Below, piece after piece: positions 23,963-32,134 of a stretch of 64,000 nucleotides of DNA. The notes under the pieces are model-generated. The model made no database searches. It was not told the origin of the DNA and worked only from the letters and a program-made list of their open reading frames with translations. How positions within the stretch are numbered: position 1 is the stretch's first letter; each line of letters opens with the position of its first letter. Source of the DNA: Nakamurella panacisegetis (GTDB lineage: Bacteria; Actinomycetota; Actinomycetes; Mycobacteriales; Nakamurellaceae); the NCBI RefSeq assembly GCF_900104535.1, contig NZ_LT629710.1, positions 2,108,001 to 2,172,000 of the forward strand, written 5' to 3'. A program made the position numbers and the translations under genes.

Positions 23963-24520
23963 ATGACGGACGACGGTGTGACGCGCGGGGGCGGGGCCGA
24001 CAGCGGGGTGGCCATCGGTGGCCTGGTCACTCCCGTGGGCCGGCTGTCGGTGGCGGTCAGCGGGATCGGGCTGGTGGCGGTGCGCTGGGGTGACATCCCG
24101 GCCGCCACGAGATGGCCGGTCGTGGACGATCCCGATCGACTGCGACCGGCCCTGGACCAGCTCACGGCCTACTTCGCGGGCCGGCTTCGCACGTTCACCC
24201 TTCCCCTGGATCTGTCCGGGTTGGGGCGCAGTCCGCGGCTGGTCCTGCAAACGCTGTTCGAGCAGGTCGGGTTCGGAACCTCGATCACCTACGGGCAGCT
24301 GGCGCACCGCAGTGGAACCGGGGTTCCGGCCCGGGGCATCGGCGCGATCATGGGGGCCAACCCGATTCCGATCGTGGTGCCGTGCCACCGGGTACTGGCG
24401 GCCAACGGGCTCGGCGGCTACAGCGGTGGGCGGTCCGGAGAGGGGTTGGCGACCAAAAGATGGCTGCTCACCATGGAGGGTGTGCTCCAGCCCACACTCG
24501 ATTGGGCTTCTGCCACGTGA
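23963..24520 (+). CDS. ogt: Methylated-DNA-protein-cysteine methyltransferase
   Basis: Direct reversal of O6-alkylguanine damage: the alkyl group moves to an active-site cysteine in a suicide reaction. The 185-residue protein has the signature VVPCHRVLAANGLGGYSGG, with the acceptor Cys in PCHRV, and the helix-turn-helix region TSITYGQLAHRSG, PARGIGAIMGANPIP. The C-terminal KRWLLTMEG is typical. The first 20 residues are a variable leader. It stands alone; no Ada or AlkA gene is nearby. Confidence 0.93.
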   Translation: MTDDGVTRGGGADSGVAIGGLVTPVGRLSVAVSGIGLVAVRWGDIPAATRWPVVDDPDRLRPALDQLTAYFAGRLRTFTLPLDLSGLGRSPRLVLQTLFEQVGFGTSITYGQLAHRSGTGVPARGIGAIMGANPIPIVVPCHRVLAANGLGGYSGGRSGEGLATKRWLLTMEGVLQPTLDWASAT

Positions 24521-25095
24521 CCGATTCCGGCGCGCGAGCGTAAGCACGACCCGGTTGCGGTAGCGCCGGATGTCGTTGTGTCGATCCGCGGGTGTCGGTG
24601 CCGTGTCGACTCAGTAACGAAAGGGTGTACGAGAGGTTGAGCCGACGGTTCGGGCGACACGCCGCGCGAAACGCCGGAAGCCCTGCGCACACTCTTTGTC
24701 CACACGTGGCCGGATCGGCTCAAGCGGCTTGACCAGCGGAGATGGCCGGAACCGGCGGAGAATTCCCCAGGTTGTGCACATCAGCCCCCGGAGCTGACCT
24801 GCATTGATTCGGGTTCTTCCCCAAATTGTCCCCGGCCCGTCCCACGTCTGTCCACAGTGCACATTTGGCGGCTGGGTCCGGGGCGCCTAACGTCCCACTG
24901 CGCTGAGCAAGCGGTTCTCGGGTGTGGTCGCGTCGATGTCATTCCGGACGCCTATGGTCGGGGCTCCTCCTGCTCAGCCGCGCCCGTCACCGACAGCGCG
25001 GCCGAGCCTCCGGCCGGGTCACTGTCGGTGGCTCCGGGTAGACACGAGTCGGAGCGTCGGCTGATCAGCGAACTGGGTTTGGAGGCGGTACCACG
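24521..25095 (+). promoter_or_regulatory. Non-coding region before dnaB with DnaA-box-like nonamers
   Basis: 575 bases without a believable gene. In the same orientation lie TTGTCCACA (24696-24704, a perfect actinobacterial DnaA box), TTGTGCACA (24772-24780, one change), TTGTCCCCG (24826-24834, two changes) and CTGTCCACA (24848-24856, one change). They sit 240-400 bases ahead of the dnaB start, so DnaA control of dnaB or DnaA titration is plausible. There is no AT-rich unwinding stretch, so I do not call an origin. GGAGG at 25084-25088 is the dnaB ribosome site. Confidence 0.55.
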
Positions 25096-26484
25096 ATGGC
25101 GGTGATCGACGACCGGCGGTCAGGTGAACGTCCGGCGGAACCCACTCGGTTCGACCGGCAGCCTCCGCAGGACATGGCCGCCGAGCAGTCCGTCCTGGGC
25201 GGCATGCTGTTGAGCAAGGACGCCATCGCCGACGTCGTCGAGGAACTGAGCACGGTCGACTTCTACAAGCCGGCCCACGCCACCGTCTACGAGGTCATCC
25301 TCAACCTGTACGCCCGCGGCGAGCCGGCCGACGTCGTTACCGTGGCGGCCGAGCTCGACAAGGCCGGCACGTTGTCCCGCATCGGCGGTGCGGTGTACCT
25401 GCACACCCTGACCAGCGCGGTGCCGACGGCGGCCAACGCCGCGTTCTACGCCCAGATCGTGGCCGAGAAGGCGGTGCTGCGGCGGTTGGTCGAGGCCGGC
25501 ACCCGCATCGTCCAGCTCGGCTACGGCGGCAACGAGGGTGAGGTCGGCGGTGGGGAGGTCGACGAGATCGTCGATCGCGCGCAGGCCGAGATCTACGAGG
25601 TCACCGAGCGCCGCACCACCGAGGACTACGTCGTCCTGGAGGAGTTGCTCCAGCCGACGATGGACGAGATGGACGCCATCGCCAGTCGCGGGGGGATGTC
25701 CGCCGGTGTGCCGACCGGCTTCGCCGATCTCGACGCTCTCACCAACGGTTTCCACCCGGGGCAGATGATCATCATGGCGGCGCGGCCGGGTGTCGGTAAA
25801 TCGACGCTGGCCCTTGACGTGGCCCGGAACGCATCGGTGAAGCACCGGTTGACATCGGTCATCTTCTCGCTGGAAATGTCCAAGACCGAAATCACCATGC
25901 GTCTGCTGTCGGCCGAGGCGCAGATCCGGTTGTCGCAGATGCGCGCGGGCACGATGAGCGAGCAGGACTGGCAGAAGATCGTGCGGCGGATGAGCGAGAT
26001 CTCCGACGCCCCACTGTTCATCGACGATTCGCCGAACATGACCATGATGGAGATCCGGGCCAAGGCGCGCCGGCTCAAACAGCGCAACGACCTCAAGTTG
26101 ATCGTGCTCGACTACCTGCAGCTGATGTCGTCGGGGAAGAAGGTCGAGTCACGGCAACAGGAAGTGTCCGAATTCTCGCGCCAGATGAAGTTGCTGGCCA
26201 AGGAACTCGAAGTTCCGGTGATCGCCATCTCCCAGCTGAACCGTGGTCCGGAGCAGCGCACCGACAAGCGGCCGATGCTTTCCGATCTGCGTGAGTCCGG
26301 CTCACTGGAGCAGGACGCCGACATGGTCATCCTGGTCCATCGGCCGGATGCCTTCGAGGCCGACGACCCGCGAGCCGGCGAGGCCGACCTGATCATCGCC
26401 AAGCACCGCAACGGCCCCACCACCACCATTTCCGTTGCGCACCAACTGCACTACTCGCGTTTCACCGACCTCGCGGCGCAGTAG
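25096..26484 (+). CDS. dnaB: Replicative DNA helicase DnaB
   Basis: The hexameric helicase that unwinds DNA ahead of the replisome. 462 residues: the N-terminal domain begins PPQDMAAEQSVLGGML, a linker follows, and the RecA-like C-terminal domain carries AARPGVGKST (Walker A), LIVLDYLQLM (Walker B region), EVPVIAISQLNRGPEQR and DLRESGSLEQDADMV. No intein interrupts the Walker A site, although inteins are frequent in actinobacterial dnaB. The end overlaps the stop of the convergent LacI gene by 23 bases. Confidence 0.97.
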   Translation: MAVIDDRRSGERPAEPTRFDRQPPQDMAAEQSVLGGMLLSKDAIADVVEELSTVDFYKPAHATVYEVILNLYARGEPADVVTVAAELDKAGTLSRIGGAVYLHTLTSAVPTAANAAFYAQIVAEKAVLRRLVEAGTRIVQLGYGGNEGEVGGGEVDEIVDRAQAEIYEVTERRTTEDYVVLEELLQPTMDEMDAIASRGGMSAGVPTGFADLDALTNGFHPGQMIIMAARPGVGKSTLALDVARNASVKHRLTSVIFSLEMSKTEITMRLLSAEAQIRLSQMRAGTMSEQDWQKIVRRMSEISDAPLFIDDSPNMTMMEIRAKARRLKQRNDLKLIVLDYLQLMSSGKKVESRQQEVSEFSRQMKLLAKELEVPVIAISQLNRGPEQRTDKRPMLSDLRESGSLEQDADMVILVHRPDAFEADDPRAGEADLIIAKHRNGPTTTISVAHQLHYSRFTDLAAQ

Positions 26485-27529
26485 GGCGCGACGAGGGCGC
26501 CGAAGCGGGATGTCGTTGTCCAGAATCCGTCGCCGGGGCGGCGGTGCTGGTGCGAACGGTCAGGGTGCAGTCCATGACGGTCACCGTCCTCGGCCCGGGT
26601 GAGCTCAGTTGGGAGCGGAGCACGCGGGCGGCGGCCGCTCCGGTTTCGGCGAAGGGCTGCCGGATCGTGGTCAGGCCGACCGCTTCGGCGGCCGGTCCGT
26701 CGTCGTAACCCATGATGGACAGGTCCTGAGGGACCCGGAGACCGAGGTCGCGGGCGGCCAGCATGACGCCGAAGGCCAGGTCGTCGAAATGCGCCATCAC
26801 CGCGGTGGGCCGGTTCGGGCCGGTCAGCAGTTGAGCGGCGGCCTCGCGGGCCAGCGGAATGGTCGAACCGGAGAAGGCCAGGATGGGTTCGGCGGCACCG
26901 ACGGATGCGAGTTCGTCACGGAAGCCGGCCAGCCGGATCCGGCCCTGGGACTGGTATTCGGTGGCCTGCCTTTCGGTGAGGTATCCGATGCGGCGATGAC
27001 CGAGGCCGTACAGGTGCGCCGCCGCCATCGCGCCGCCGCGGCGGTCGTCGGTGGTGATCGTGCTGAAGACGTCGCTGGTTGCGTCGACCACGACGGTCTG
27101 CACCTCCCGCTCGAACAGCCGGCGCTCGACGGGGGCGTCGATGCCCTCGCCCATCACGATGATCCCGTCCCACTGCCCGCGGATGGCCGAGGCGGCCAGT
27201 GTCGGCGAGGAGGAGGTGGCGGCCGACTCGATATCGACAACCCTTACTTCGTAGCCACTTTCGCGCAATTCGCCGAGTAGGCCGGAGAGTCGCGTGTAGT
27301 AGGAGGCGTAGGAGGTGAACGGGGCCAGCACGGCGATGCACCCGGCGCCCTGCCGGGCCTGGGACACGGCCGCGGACTTCGGCACGAAACCCAGTTCGTC
27401 GGCCACCCGGAGGACCTTGTCCCGGGTCGCGGCGTTGACCCGGCCGGGTCGGTTCAGAGCGTTGGAGACGGTGGAGATGCTCACGCCAGCTCGGGCGGCC
27501 ACGTCATAGATGGTTGCCTGCTTCGCCAC
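26462..27529 (-). CDS. LacI family transcriptional regulator (locus 1)
   Basis: A sugar-responsive repressor of 355 residues. The N-terminal helix-turn-helix reads QATIYDVAARAGVSISTVSNALN, followed by the hinge helix region, then a periplasmic-binding-like effector domain (CIAVLAPFTSYASYYTR, TDDRRGGAMAAAHLYGLGHRRIGYL, SIMGYDDGP). GTG 27529 is chosen: GAGGGG lies just upstream and the helix-turn-helix starts immediately; the frame to 27685 only adds unrelated residues. It diverges from the esterase/ABC operon, and two palindromes in the gap are candidate binding sites. The C-terminal tail is Ser/Pro/Arg-rich and overlaps the end of dnaB. Confidence 0.9.
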   Translation of the reverse strand: MAKQATIYDVAARAGVSISTVSNALNRPGRVNAATRDKVLRVADELGFVPKSAAVSQARQGAGCIAVLAPFTSYASYYTRLSGLLGELRESGYEVRVVDIESAATSSSPTLAASAIRGQWDGIIVMGEGIDAPVERRLFEREVQTVVVDATSDVFSTITTDDRRGGAMAAAHLYGLGHRRIGYLTERQATEYQSQGRIRLAGFRDELASVGAAEPILAFSGSTIPLAREAAAQLLTGPNRPTAVMAHFDDLAFGVMLAARDLGLRVPQDLSIMGYDDGPAAEAVGLTTIRQPFAETGAAAARVLRSQLSSPGPRTVTVMDCTLTVRTSTAAPATDSGQRHPASAPSSRPTAPRGR

Positions 27530-27566
27530 GGACCCCTCTACCTTCCACACCCCGACATCTTCTAAG

Positions 27567-27578
27567 AAAAGCACTTTA
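27567..27578. promoter_or_regulatory. Candidate LacI operator, proximal to lacI
   Basis: AAAAGCACTTTA contains AAAG-CA-CTTT, close to the LacI-family core AAAGCGCTTT. Its reverse complement shares AAAGTGCTT with the site at 27645. It lies 38 bases upstream of the regulator's own GTG, so autoregulation is likely. Confidence 0.5.
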
Positions 27579-27644
27579 CAGTCAGGGGTCGATGAACGGC
27601 GCCCAGGGGTTGGGCTGCCGGGCGAGGGCATTCCCCAGGTCCAT

Positions 27645-27655
27645 AAAAGTGCTTC
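27645..27655. promoter_or_regulatory. Candidate LacI operator, proximal to esterase operon
   Basis: AAAAGTGCTTC repeats, in opposite orientation, the AAAGTGCTT of the site at 27567; centres are about 78 bases apart. It abuts the -35 element at 27667, where a bound repressor would block the esterase/transport operon. Confidence 0.5.
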
Positions 27656-27666
27656 GATGAAACCTG

Positions 27667-27695
27667 TTGACAGACGCGATGGCATCCGCTTAGCT
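27667..27695 (+). promoter_or_regulatory. Candidate promoter of esterase/ABC operon 1
   Basis: TTGACA (27667-27672) followed after 17 bases by TTAGCT (27690-27695). The -35 matches consensus exactly, the -10 only in part. The transcript would start about 30 bases before the ATG at 27733 and include GAGAGGG at 27721. Confidence 0.5.
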
Positions 27696-27732
27696 GTCGG
27701 CAGTGCTCAAGCCGACCCGTGAGAGGGCCCCG

Positions 27733-28683
27733 ATGGTTTTGGACGACGCAGTCCGAAAGTTCCTGGACACCAAGCTCGATTCCGGCGATCCCGGCCAGCC
27801 GGTCGCGGACCGTCGGCAGATCATCCGGGCCGGCAGTGACGACCTCTTCGGTGCCTTCGGCGCCGCCGGATCGCAGGCCGTCCGCGTCAGCGACCACGTC
27901 ATCGACGCCGACGGCAGCGTCCGGGCTCGGGTCTACCAGCCGTCGGAGCCGGGGCGCCATCCGCTGCACGTGTTCCTGCACGGCGGAGCGTGGTGGCTCG
28001 GTGCGGTCGACGAGTTGGTCAACGATGCGCTGTGCCGCGATCGCTGCCAGGCGTCCGGGTGCGTGGTGGTGTCGGTGGAATATCGCCTGGCCCCGGAGTT
28101 CCGCTACCCGACGGCCGTGGAGGACAGCTACGCGGCCCTGGTCTGGGCCGTCGACCACGCCGAGGAACTGGGCGCGGACCCGGACGACGTCTCGGTCGGT
28201 GGGATCTCCTCGGGCGCCAATCTGGCCGCGGCCGTGGCCCTGCTCGTCCGGGACCGGCACGGACCGAGGCTGGTCGGGCAATTGCTCGAGGTGCCCCCGC
28301 TGGATCTGACCCTGGACACCATGCGGGGAACCGGGATCAGTGACGAGTACGGAATCTCGGCGGCCGATCTCGAGATCGCGATCGCCCTGTACCTGAACGA
28401 TCCGGCCGAGGCCCTCGACCCGCTGGCCTCCCCGCTGCTGGCCGACGATCTGTCCGGGTTGGCCCCGGTCCATGTGATGACGGCCGAATTCGACCCGCTC
28501 CGCGCGGACGGCGAGCGATTCGTCGCACGGGTCCGTGAGGCCGGCGGTGAGGCCTCGATCGTCAACTATCCCGGAGCGGTCCACGGGTCCCTGGCCCTGA
28601 CCGGCGTCTGGGCACCGGCCCGCCGGTGGCAGTCCGACGCCGCCGATGCATTGCGGACCCTTCATGCCGTTCGGGCCGGATAG
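27733..28683 (+). CDS. Alpha/beta hydrolase, HSL-type esterase
   Basis: A cytoplasmic esterase of the hormone-sensitive-lipase family, 316 residues. Seen: oxyanion-hole motif VFLHGGAWW, EYRLAPE, nucleophile elbow GISSGAN (G-x-S-x-G), then an aspartate in EFDPLRADGE and a histidine in GAVHGSL completing the triad. ATG 27733 has GAGAGGG upstream; GTG 27703 adds ten residues. As first gene of a LacI-controlled sugar import operon that also ends in an SGNH esterase, it probably deacylates imported oligosaccharides. No signal peptide is present. Confidence 0.85.
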   Translation: MVLDDAVRKFLDTKLDSGDPGQPVADRRQIIRAGSDDLFGAFGAAGSQAVRVSDHVIDADGSVRARVYQPSEPGRHPLHVFLHGGAWWLGAVDELVNDALCRDRCQASGCVVVSVEYRLAPEFRYPTAVEDSYAALVWAVDHAEELGADPDDVSVGGISSGANLAAAVALLVRDRHGPRLVGQLLEVPPLDLTLDTMRGTGISDEYGISAADLEIAIALYLNDPAEALDPLASPLLADDLSGLAPVHVMTAEFDPLRADGERFVARVREAGGEASIVNYPGAVHGSLALTGVWAPARRWQSDAADALRTLHAVRAG

Positions 28684-28804
28684 GTCCGTCCCTTCCCGGC
28701 GCAGAGCGTTGGTCAACGATTTCTGCTTCGTCTGTGTAGTTCGGCCCGGACCGGTTGCCCGCAGGTGACCGGCCGATCATTGAAAAGCCAAAGGAGGCTT
28801 GCGC

Positions 28805-30289
28805 ATGTCAATCTCGAATCTGTCGAGGACGAAAGGACAGCGAATGTCGAAGCGCTCGGTTCGCTCGTTGATGGTCCTGGTGTTGGGCAGTTCGCTGGCG
28901 GTGACCGCGTGCAGTGCGCCGGGTGACGCAGCGTCGGCCACGAGCAGTTCCTCCCCGAGCAGCGCCTCGAGCGCCGCCGCCGGAACCAGTGGCGCCAGTA
29001 TTGTCTCGTCGGCGCCCGGAACATCGTCGGCCGGAGGTGCCCCCAGCAGCGGCGCGACCGCGGGTGGTGGCCCGACCTGCGGCACGGCCCCGGTCACCAT
29101 GTCCGCCTATTTCGAGACCGGCTTCCCGCTCACCAAGGCGTTGACCGACGAATTCACCAAGCAGTATCCGAACGTGAAGTGGAACATCCGTCAGGACCAG
29201 TTCGCGGTGATCACGCAGAACGCGCCCCGGGTGCTCTCGGACGACCCGCCGGACCTCATGCGGCTGCCGCAGGTCTCGCAACTGGTCAAGGACGGCCTGC
29301 TGAAGAACCTGGACAGCTACGCCACCGCCTACGGATGGGACAAGTGGCCGGCTTCGCAGCTCAGCCAGCTCCGGGTCGCCGCCGACGGCTCGCGCGGATC
29401 GGGCTCCCTGTTCTCCATGGGCCTGAACTTCTCGTTGACCGGTGTCTTCTACAACAAGAAGCTGGCCGCGCAGATCGGGATGACCTCGGCCCCAACCACT
29501 CTGGCCGAGCTGGATACGGTGCTGCAGAAGGCCAAGGCGGCCGGTCTGACGCCGATCGACCAGTTCAACGGCGGAGCCACCGGCGGCCTGGCGTTCCCAC
29601 TGCAGAACCTGATGGCCGTCTACGGTTCCACCACCCCGATCAACGACTGGATCTTCCAGAAGTCCGGGGCCAGCATCGACACCCCGAGCAACCTGCAGGC
29701 GGTCCAGCATCTGCAGCAGTGGATCACCTCCGGCTACTTCGCCTCCGACATCAACTCGCAGGACTACTCGGCGATGATGAGCCGCTTCACCGGCGGCAAG
29801 GCGCTGTTCATGTTCAACGGGGACTGGGAGTCCGGGAACCTGGACAAGCAGATGGCCGGCAACGTCGGCTTCTTCGTCATGCCGCCGCTCAAGGCGGGCG
29901 GGAAGCAGGCGGCCATGTCGGCGCCGTTGACCATGGGCATCAGCGCGAAGGCCGCCCACCCGGACTGCGCCGCCTTCTTCCTGAACTGGGTGGCCACCAA
30001 CAAGACCGCCCGGGAGATCGACGTGACCATCGGCGGTTCCCACCCGATGGGACCGGACAACGCCTACATGCCGCCGTCCAAGGCGGGCACCGTCACGGCC
30101 CAGACGCTGGCCGCGGGATCGAAGATCGGCGCCGACAACGGCGCGATGGACTTCATCGCGAACGCCACCGGATCCATCTACGCCAAGAGCTGGACCCCGG
30201 AGCTGCAGAAGCTGGTCGGCGGGCAGGTTCAGCCCGACGCGCTCCTCAAATCGGTGCAGAGCGACTACCAGAGTCAACTCCAGGGCTGA
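28805..30289 (+). CDS. ABC sugar-binding lipoprotein (locus 1)
   Basis: Extracellular solute-binding protein, family 1, 494 residues. Signal sequence SVRSLMVLVLGSSLAVTACS ends in a lipobox (VTAC), so it is a lipid-anchored receptor on the outer face of the membrane. A Ser/Ala/Gly-rich spacer of about 60 residues separates the lipid anchor from the ligand-binding fold (TMSAYFETGFPLTKALTDEF onward). AAGGAGG at 28791-28797 supports ATG 28805; ATG 28844 is also possible and gives a tidier signal peptide. The ligand is probably a substituted oligosaccharide, judged from flanking esterases. Confidence 0.88.
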   Translation: MSISNLSRTKGQRMSKRSVRSLMVLVLGSSLAVTACSAPGDAASATSSSSPSSASSAAAGTSGASIVSSAPGTSSAGGAPSSGATAGGGPTCGTAPVTMSAYFETGFPLTKALTDEFTKQYPNVKWNIRQDQFAVITQNAPRVLSDDPPDLMRLPQVSQLVKDGLLKNLDSYATAYGWDKWPASQLSQLRVAADGSRGSGSLFSMGLNFSLTGVFYNKKLAAQIGMTSAPTTLAELDTVLQKAKAAGLTPIDQFNGGATGGLAFPLQNLMAVYGSTTPINDWIFQKSGASIDTPSNLQAVQHLQQWITSGYFASDINSQDYSAMMSRFTGGKALFMFNGDWESGNLDKQMAGNVGFFVMPPLKAGGKQAAMSAPLTMGISAKAAHPDCAAFFLNWVATNKTAREIDVTIGGSHPMGPDNAYMPPSKAGTVTAQTLAAGSKIGADNGAMDFIANATGSIYAKSWTPELQKLVGGQVQPDALLKSVQSDYQSQLQG

Positions 30290-30297
30290 CCTGACCG

Positions 30298-31260
30298 ATG
30301 ACCAGCTCAGTTGCTTTCCCGGCCGAGGCTCCGGCGTCCGCCGCCGCCCCGCCGGTCGCTGATCGCCCCCGCCGTCGCGTGCACCGCACGCGGCGGCGGG
30401 GGAGCTGGTGGGGCTGGCTGTTCGCGGCGCCCGCCGTCATCTTCTACGCGGTCTTCGTGCTCCGACCGCTGGTGCTGACCTTCCAGTACTCGTTCTACAA
30501 GTGGGACGGCATCGGACGTTCCACACCGGTGGGATTGCGGAACTACGCCAAGGTCTTCAGCGACCCCGACCTGTTCGGCTCGATCGTCAACTCGCTCGAA
30601 CTGATCATCTTCTTCTGCTTCATCCCGGTCATCCTCGGATTGTTGGTGGCGGCGACCATCCGTCGCATCGCCGAGACCAAGCTGGCCGTGGTCGCCCGCA
30701 CCGTGCTATTCCTGCCGCAGATCATCCCGTTGGTGGCGGCCGGCATCGTCTGGAGCTGGTTGCTGTCCTCGACCGGGCTGATCAACCAGCTCCTGTCGGC
30801 GGTCGGTCTGTCCGGGGCGACCCGTGCGTGGCTCGGCGACTTCAACTGGGCCCTGCCGGCGGTCGGGTTGATCGGCGCCTGGGTGCTCATCGGCCTGTGC
30901 ACGCTGTTGTTGCTGTCCGGAATGAGCAAGATCGACCCCACCCTCTATGAATCGGTCCGTCTCGACGGGGCCGGCGCGGTACGGGAGTTCTTCGCCATCA
31001 CCCTGCCGGCGCTGCGTCAGGAAATCGGGGTGTGTGTCACCGTCACCGCGATCGCCGCACTGGCCAGCTTCGACATCATCTTCATCTCGACCCAGGGCGG
31101 CCCCGGCAACCAGACCATGGTGCCCGGCCTCGAGGTCTACTACCTCGCCTTCAGCGATCGGCAGGTCGGGCTGGCCTCGGCGCTCGCCGTCGTTCTCATG
31201 GTCCTCGTGCTCGTCGTCATCGCGCCCATTCAATGGTTGACCAGGGAACAGAAGTCATGA
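30298..31260 (+). CDS. ABC sugar permease, MalF-like (locus 1)
   Basis: Inner-membrane component of a CUT1 sugar importer, 320 residues with six predicted helices after a basic, Pro-rich N-terminal tail (RPRRRVHRTRRRG). First helix LFAAPAVIFYAVFVLRPLVLTF. The EAA loop reads ESVRLDGAGAVREFFAITLP, the docking site for the ATPase. It follows the binding protein by eight bases and overlaps the next permease by ATGA. No ATPase gene is present in the operon. Confidence 0.9.
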   Translation: MTSSVAFPAEAPASAAAPPVADRPRRRVHRTRRRGSWWGWLFAAPAVIFYAVFVLRPLVLTFQYSFYKWDGIGRSTPVGLRNYAKVFSDPDLFGSIVNSLELIIFFCFIPVILGLLVAATIRRIAETKLAVVARTVLFLPQIIPLVAAGIVWSWLLSSTGLINQLLSAVGLSGATRAWLGDFNWALPAVGLIGAWVLIGLCTLLLLSGMSKIDPTLYESVRLDGAGAVREFFAITLPALRQEIGVCVTVTAIAALASFDIIFISTQGGPGNQTMVPGLEVYYLAFSDRQVGLASALAVVLMVLVLVVIAPIQWLTREQKS

Positions 31261-32081
31261 TCGTCTCCATTCGAGAAAAACTCATCGGGCGGGTCCTGCT
31301 GATCGCGCTGATGCTCATCACCCTGGTGCCGTTCGTCGCCATCTTCACCACCGCGCTCGCACCGGCGGGGACCTACCCGTCCGGCATCACCTGGCCGAGC
31401 CACCCCCAATGGCACAACTTCGTGAATGCGTTCAACGCGGCCAACATGGGCAAGTTGCTGTGGTCCAGCGTGCTCATCGTTCTGGGCGTCGTGCCGGCAT
31501 CGCTGTTGTTCGCGGTGATGGCCGGTTTCGCGTTCGGCTATCTCCGGCCTCCGGGGCACCGTTTCGTGTACCTGCTCATCGTCCTGGGCCTGACCCTGCC
31601 GTTCGAGGGCATCATCACCCCGCTGTACTACCAGGTCCGCGATTTCGGGCTGCTGAACACCAGATGGGCGATCATCCTGCCGCTCATCGCGCTGTTCATG
31701 CCGTTCTCGGTCCTGTGGATGCGAGCGCATTTCGTCAACGTCCCCGAGGAACTGTCCGAGGCGGCGAGTCTGGACGGCGCCAACACCTGGCAGCTGTTCT
31801 GGCGCGTGCACGTTCCGCTGGCCAAGCCCGCGCTCTCGTCGCTGGCCATCCTGTTGTTCCTGTGGACCTGGAACCAGTTTCTGCTGGCCATCGTGCTCGT
31901 CGACGATCCCGGGAAGAGAACCATGGCCGGGGCCCTTGGCGCATTCCAGGGCCAGTACGGAACCGACATCCCGACCCTGTGTGCGGGTGCCCTGTTGATC
32001 ATGGCCCCCACCATCGTCATCTTCATCATCTTCCAGCGGCGCTTCGCGGCCGCTCTTCTCCAGGGGTCGGTGAAGGGGTAA
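31257..32081 (+). CDS. ABC sugar permease, MalG-like (locus 1)
   Basis: Second permease of the importer, 274 residues, six predicted helices: LLIALMLITLVPFVAIFTTAL, VLIVLGVVPASLLFAVMAGFAFGYL and others. The EAA motif is EAASLDGANTWQLFWRVHVPL. It starts at ATG 31257 overlapping the MalF-like stop. The C-terminal IIFQRRFAAALLQGSVKG is typical of MalG-type proteins. With its partner it presumably relies on a shared MsiK-like ATPase encoded elsewhere. Confidence 0.9.
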   Translation: MIVSIREKLIGRVLLIALMLITLVPFVAIFTTALAPAGTYPSGITWPSHPQWHNFVNAFNAANMGKLLWSSVLIVLGVVPASLLFAVMAGFAFGYLRPPGHRFVYLLIVLGLTLPFEGIITPLYYQVRDFGLLNTRWAIILPLIALFMPFSVLWMRAHFVNVPEELSEAASLDGANTWQLFWRVHVPLAKPALSSLAILLFLWTWNQFLLAIVLVDDPGKRTMAGALGAFQGQYGTDIPTLCAGALLIMAPTIVIFIIFQRRFAAALLQGSVKG

Positions 32082-32134
32082 TCACACCCAAGCCGCGACC
32101 GCCCGTCAAACATTCCCGAAGGAGAAGCCCGGCC

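Noticed and set aside
24521-25095. A chromosomal replication origin before dnaB
   Set aside because: DnaA-like boxes exist, but there is no AT-rich unwinding region, no dnaA or dnaN nearby, and only one box is perfect.
25096-26484. Intein in dnaB
   Set aside because: The frame is of normal helicase length and the Walker A region GVGKST is uninterrupted.
27530-27685. N-terminal extension of the locus 1 LacI regulator
   Set aside because: It lacks family similarity, runs over the operators, and a ribosome site supports the GTG at 27529.
28808-30277. 489-residue minus-strand frame over the solute-binding protein
   Set aside because: Antisense shadow of a gene with clear lipoprotein signal and family features; the translation is Arg/Gly/His-rich without domains.
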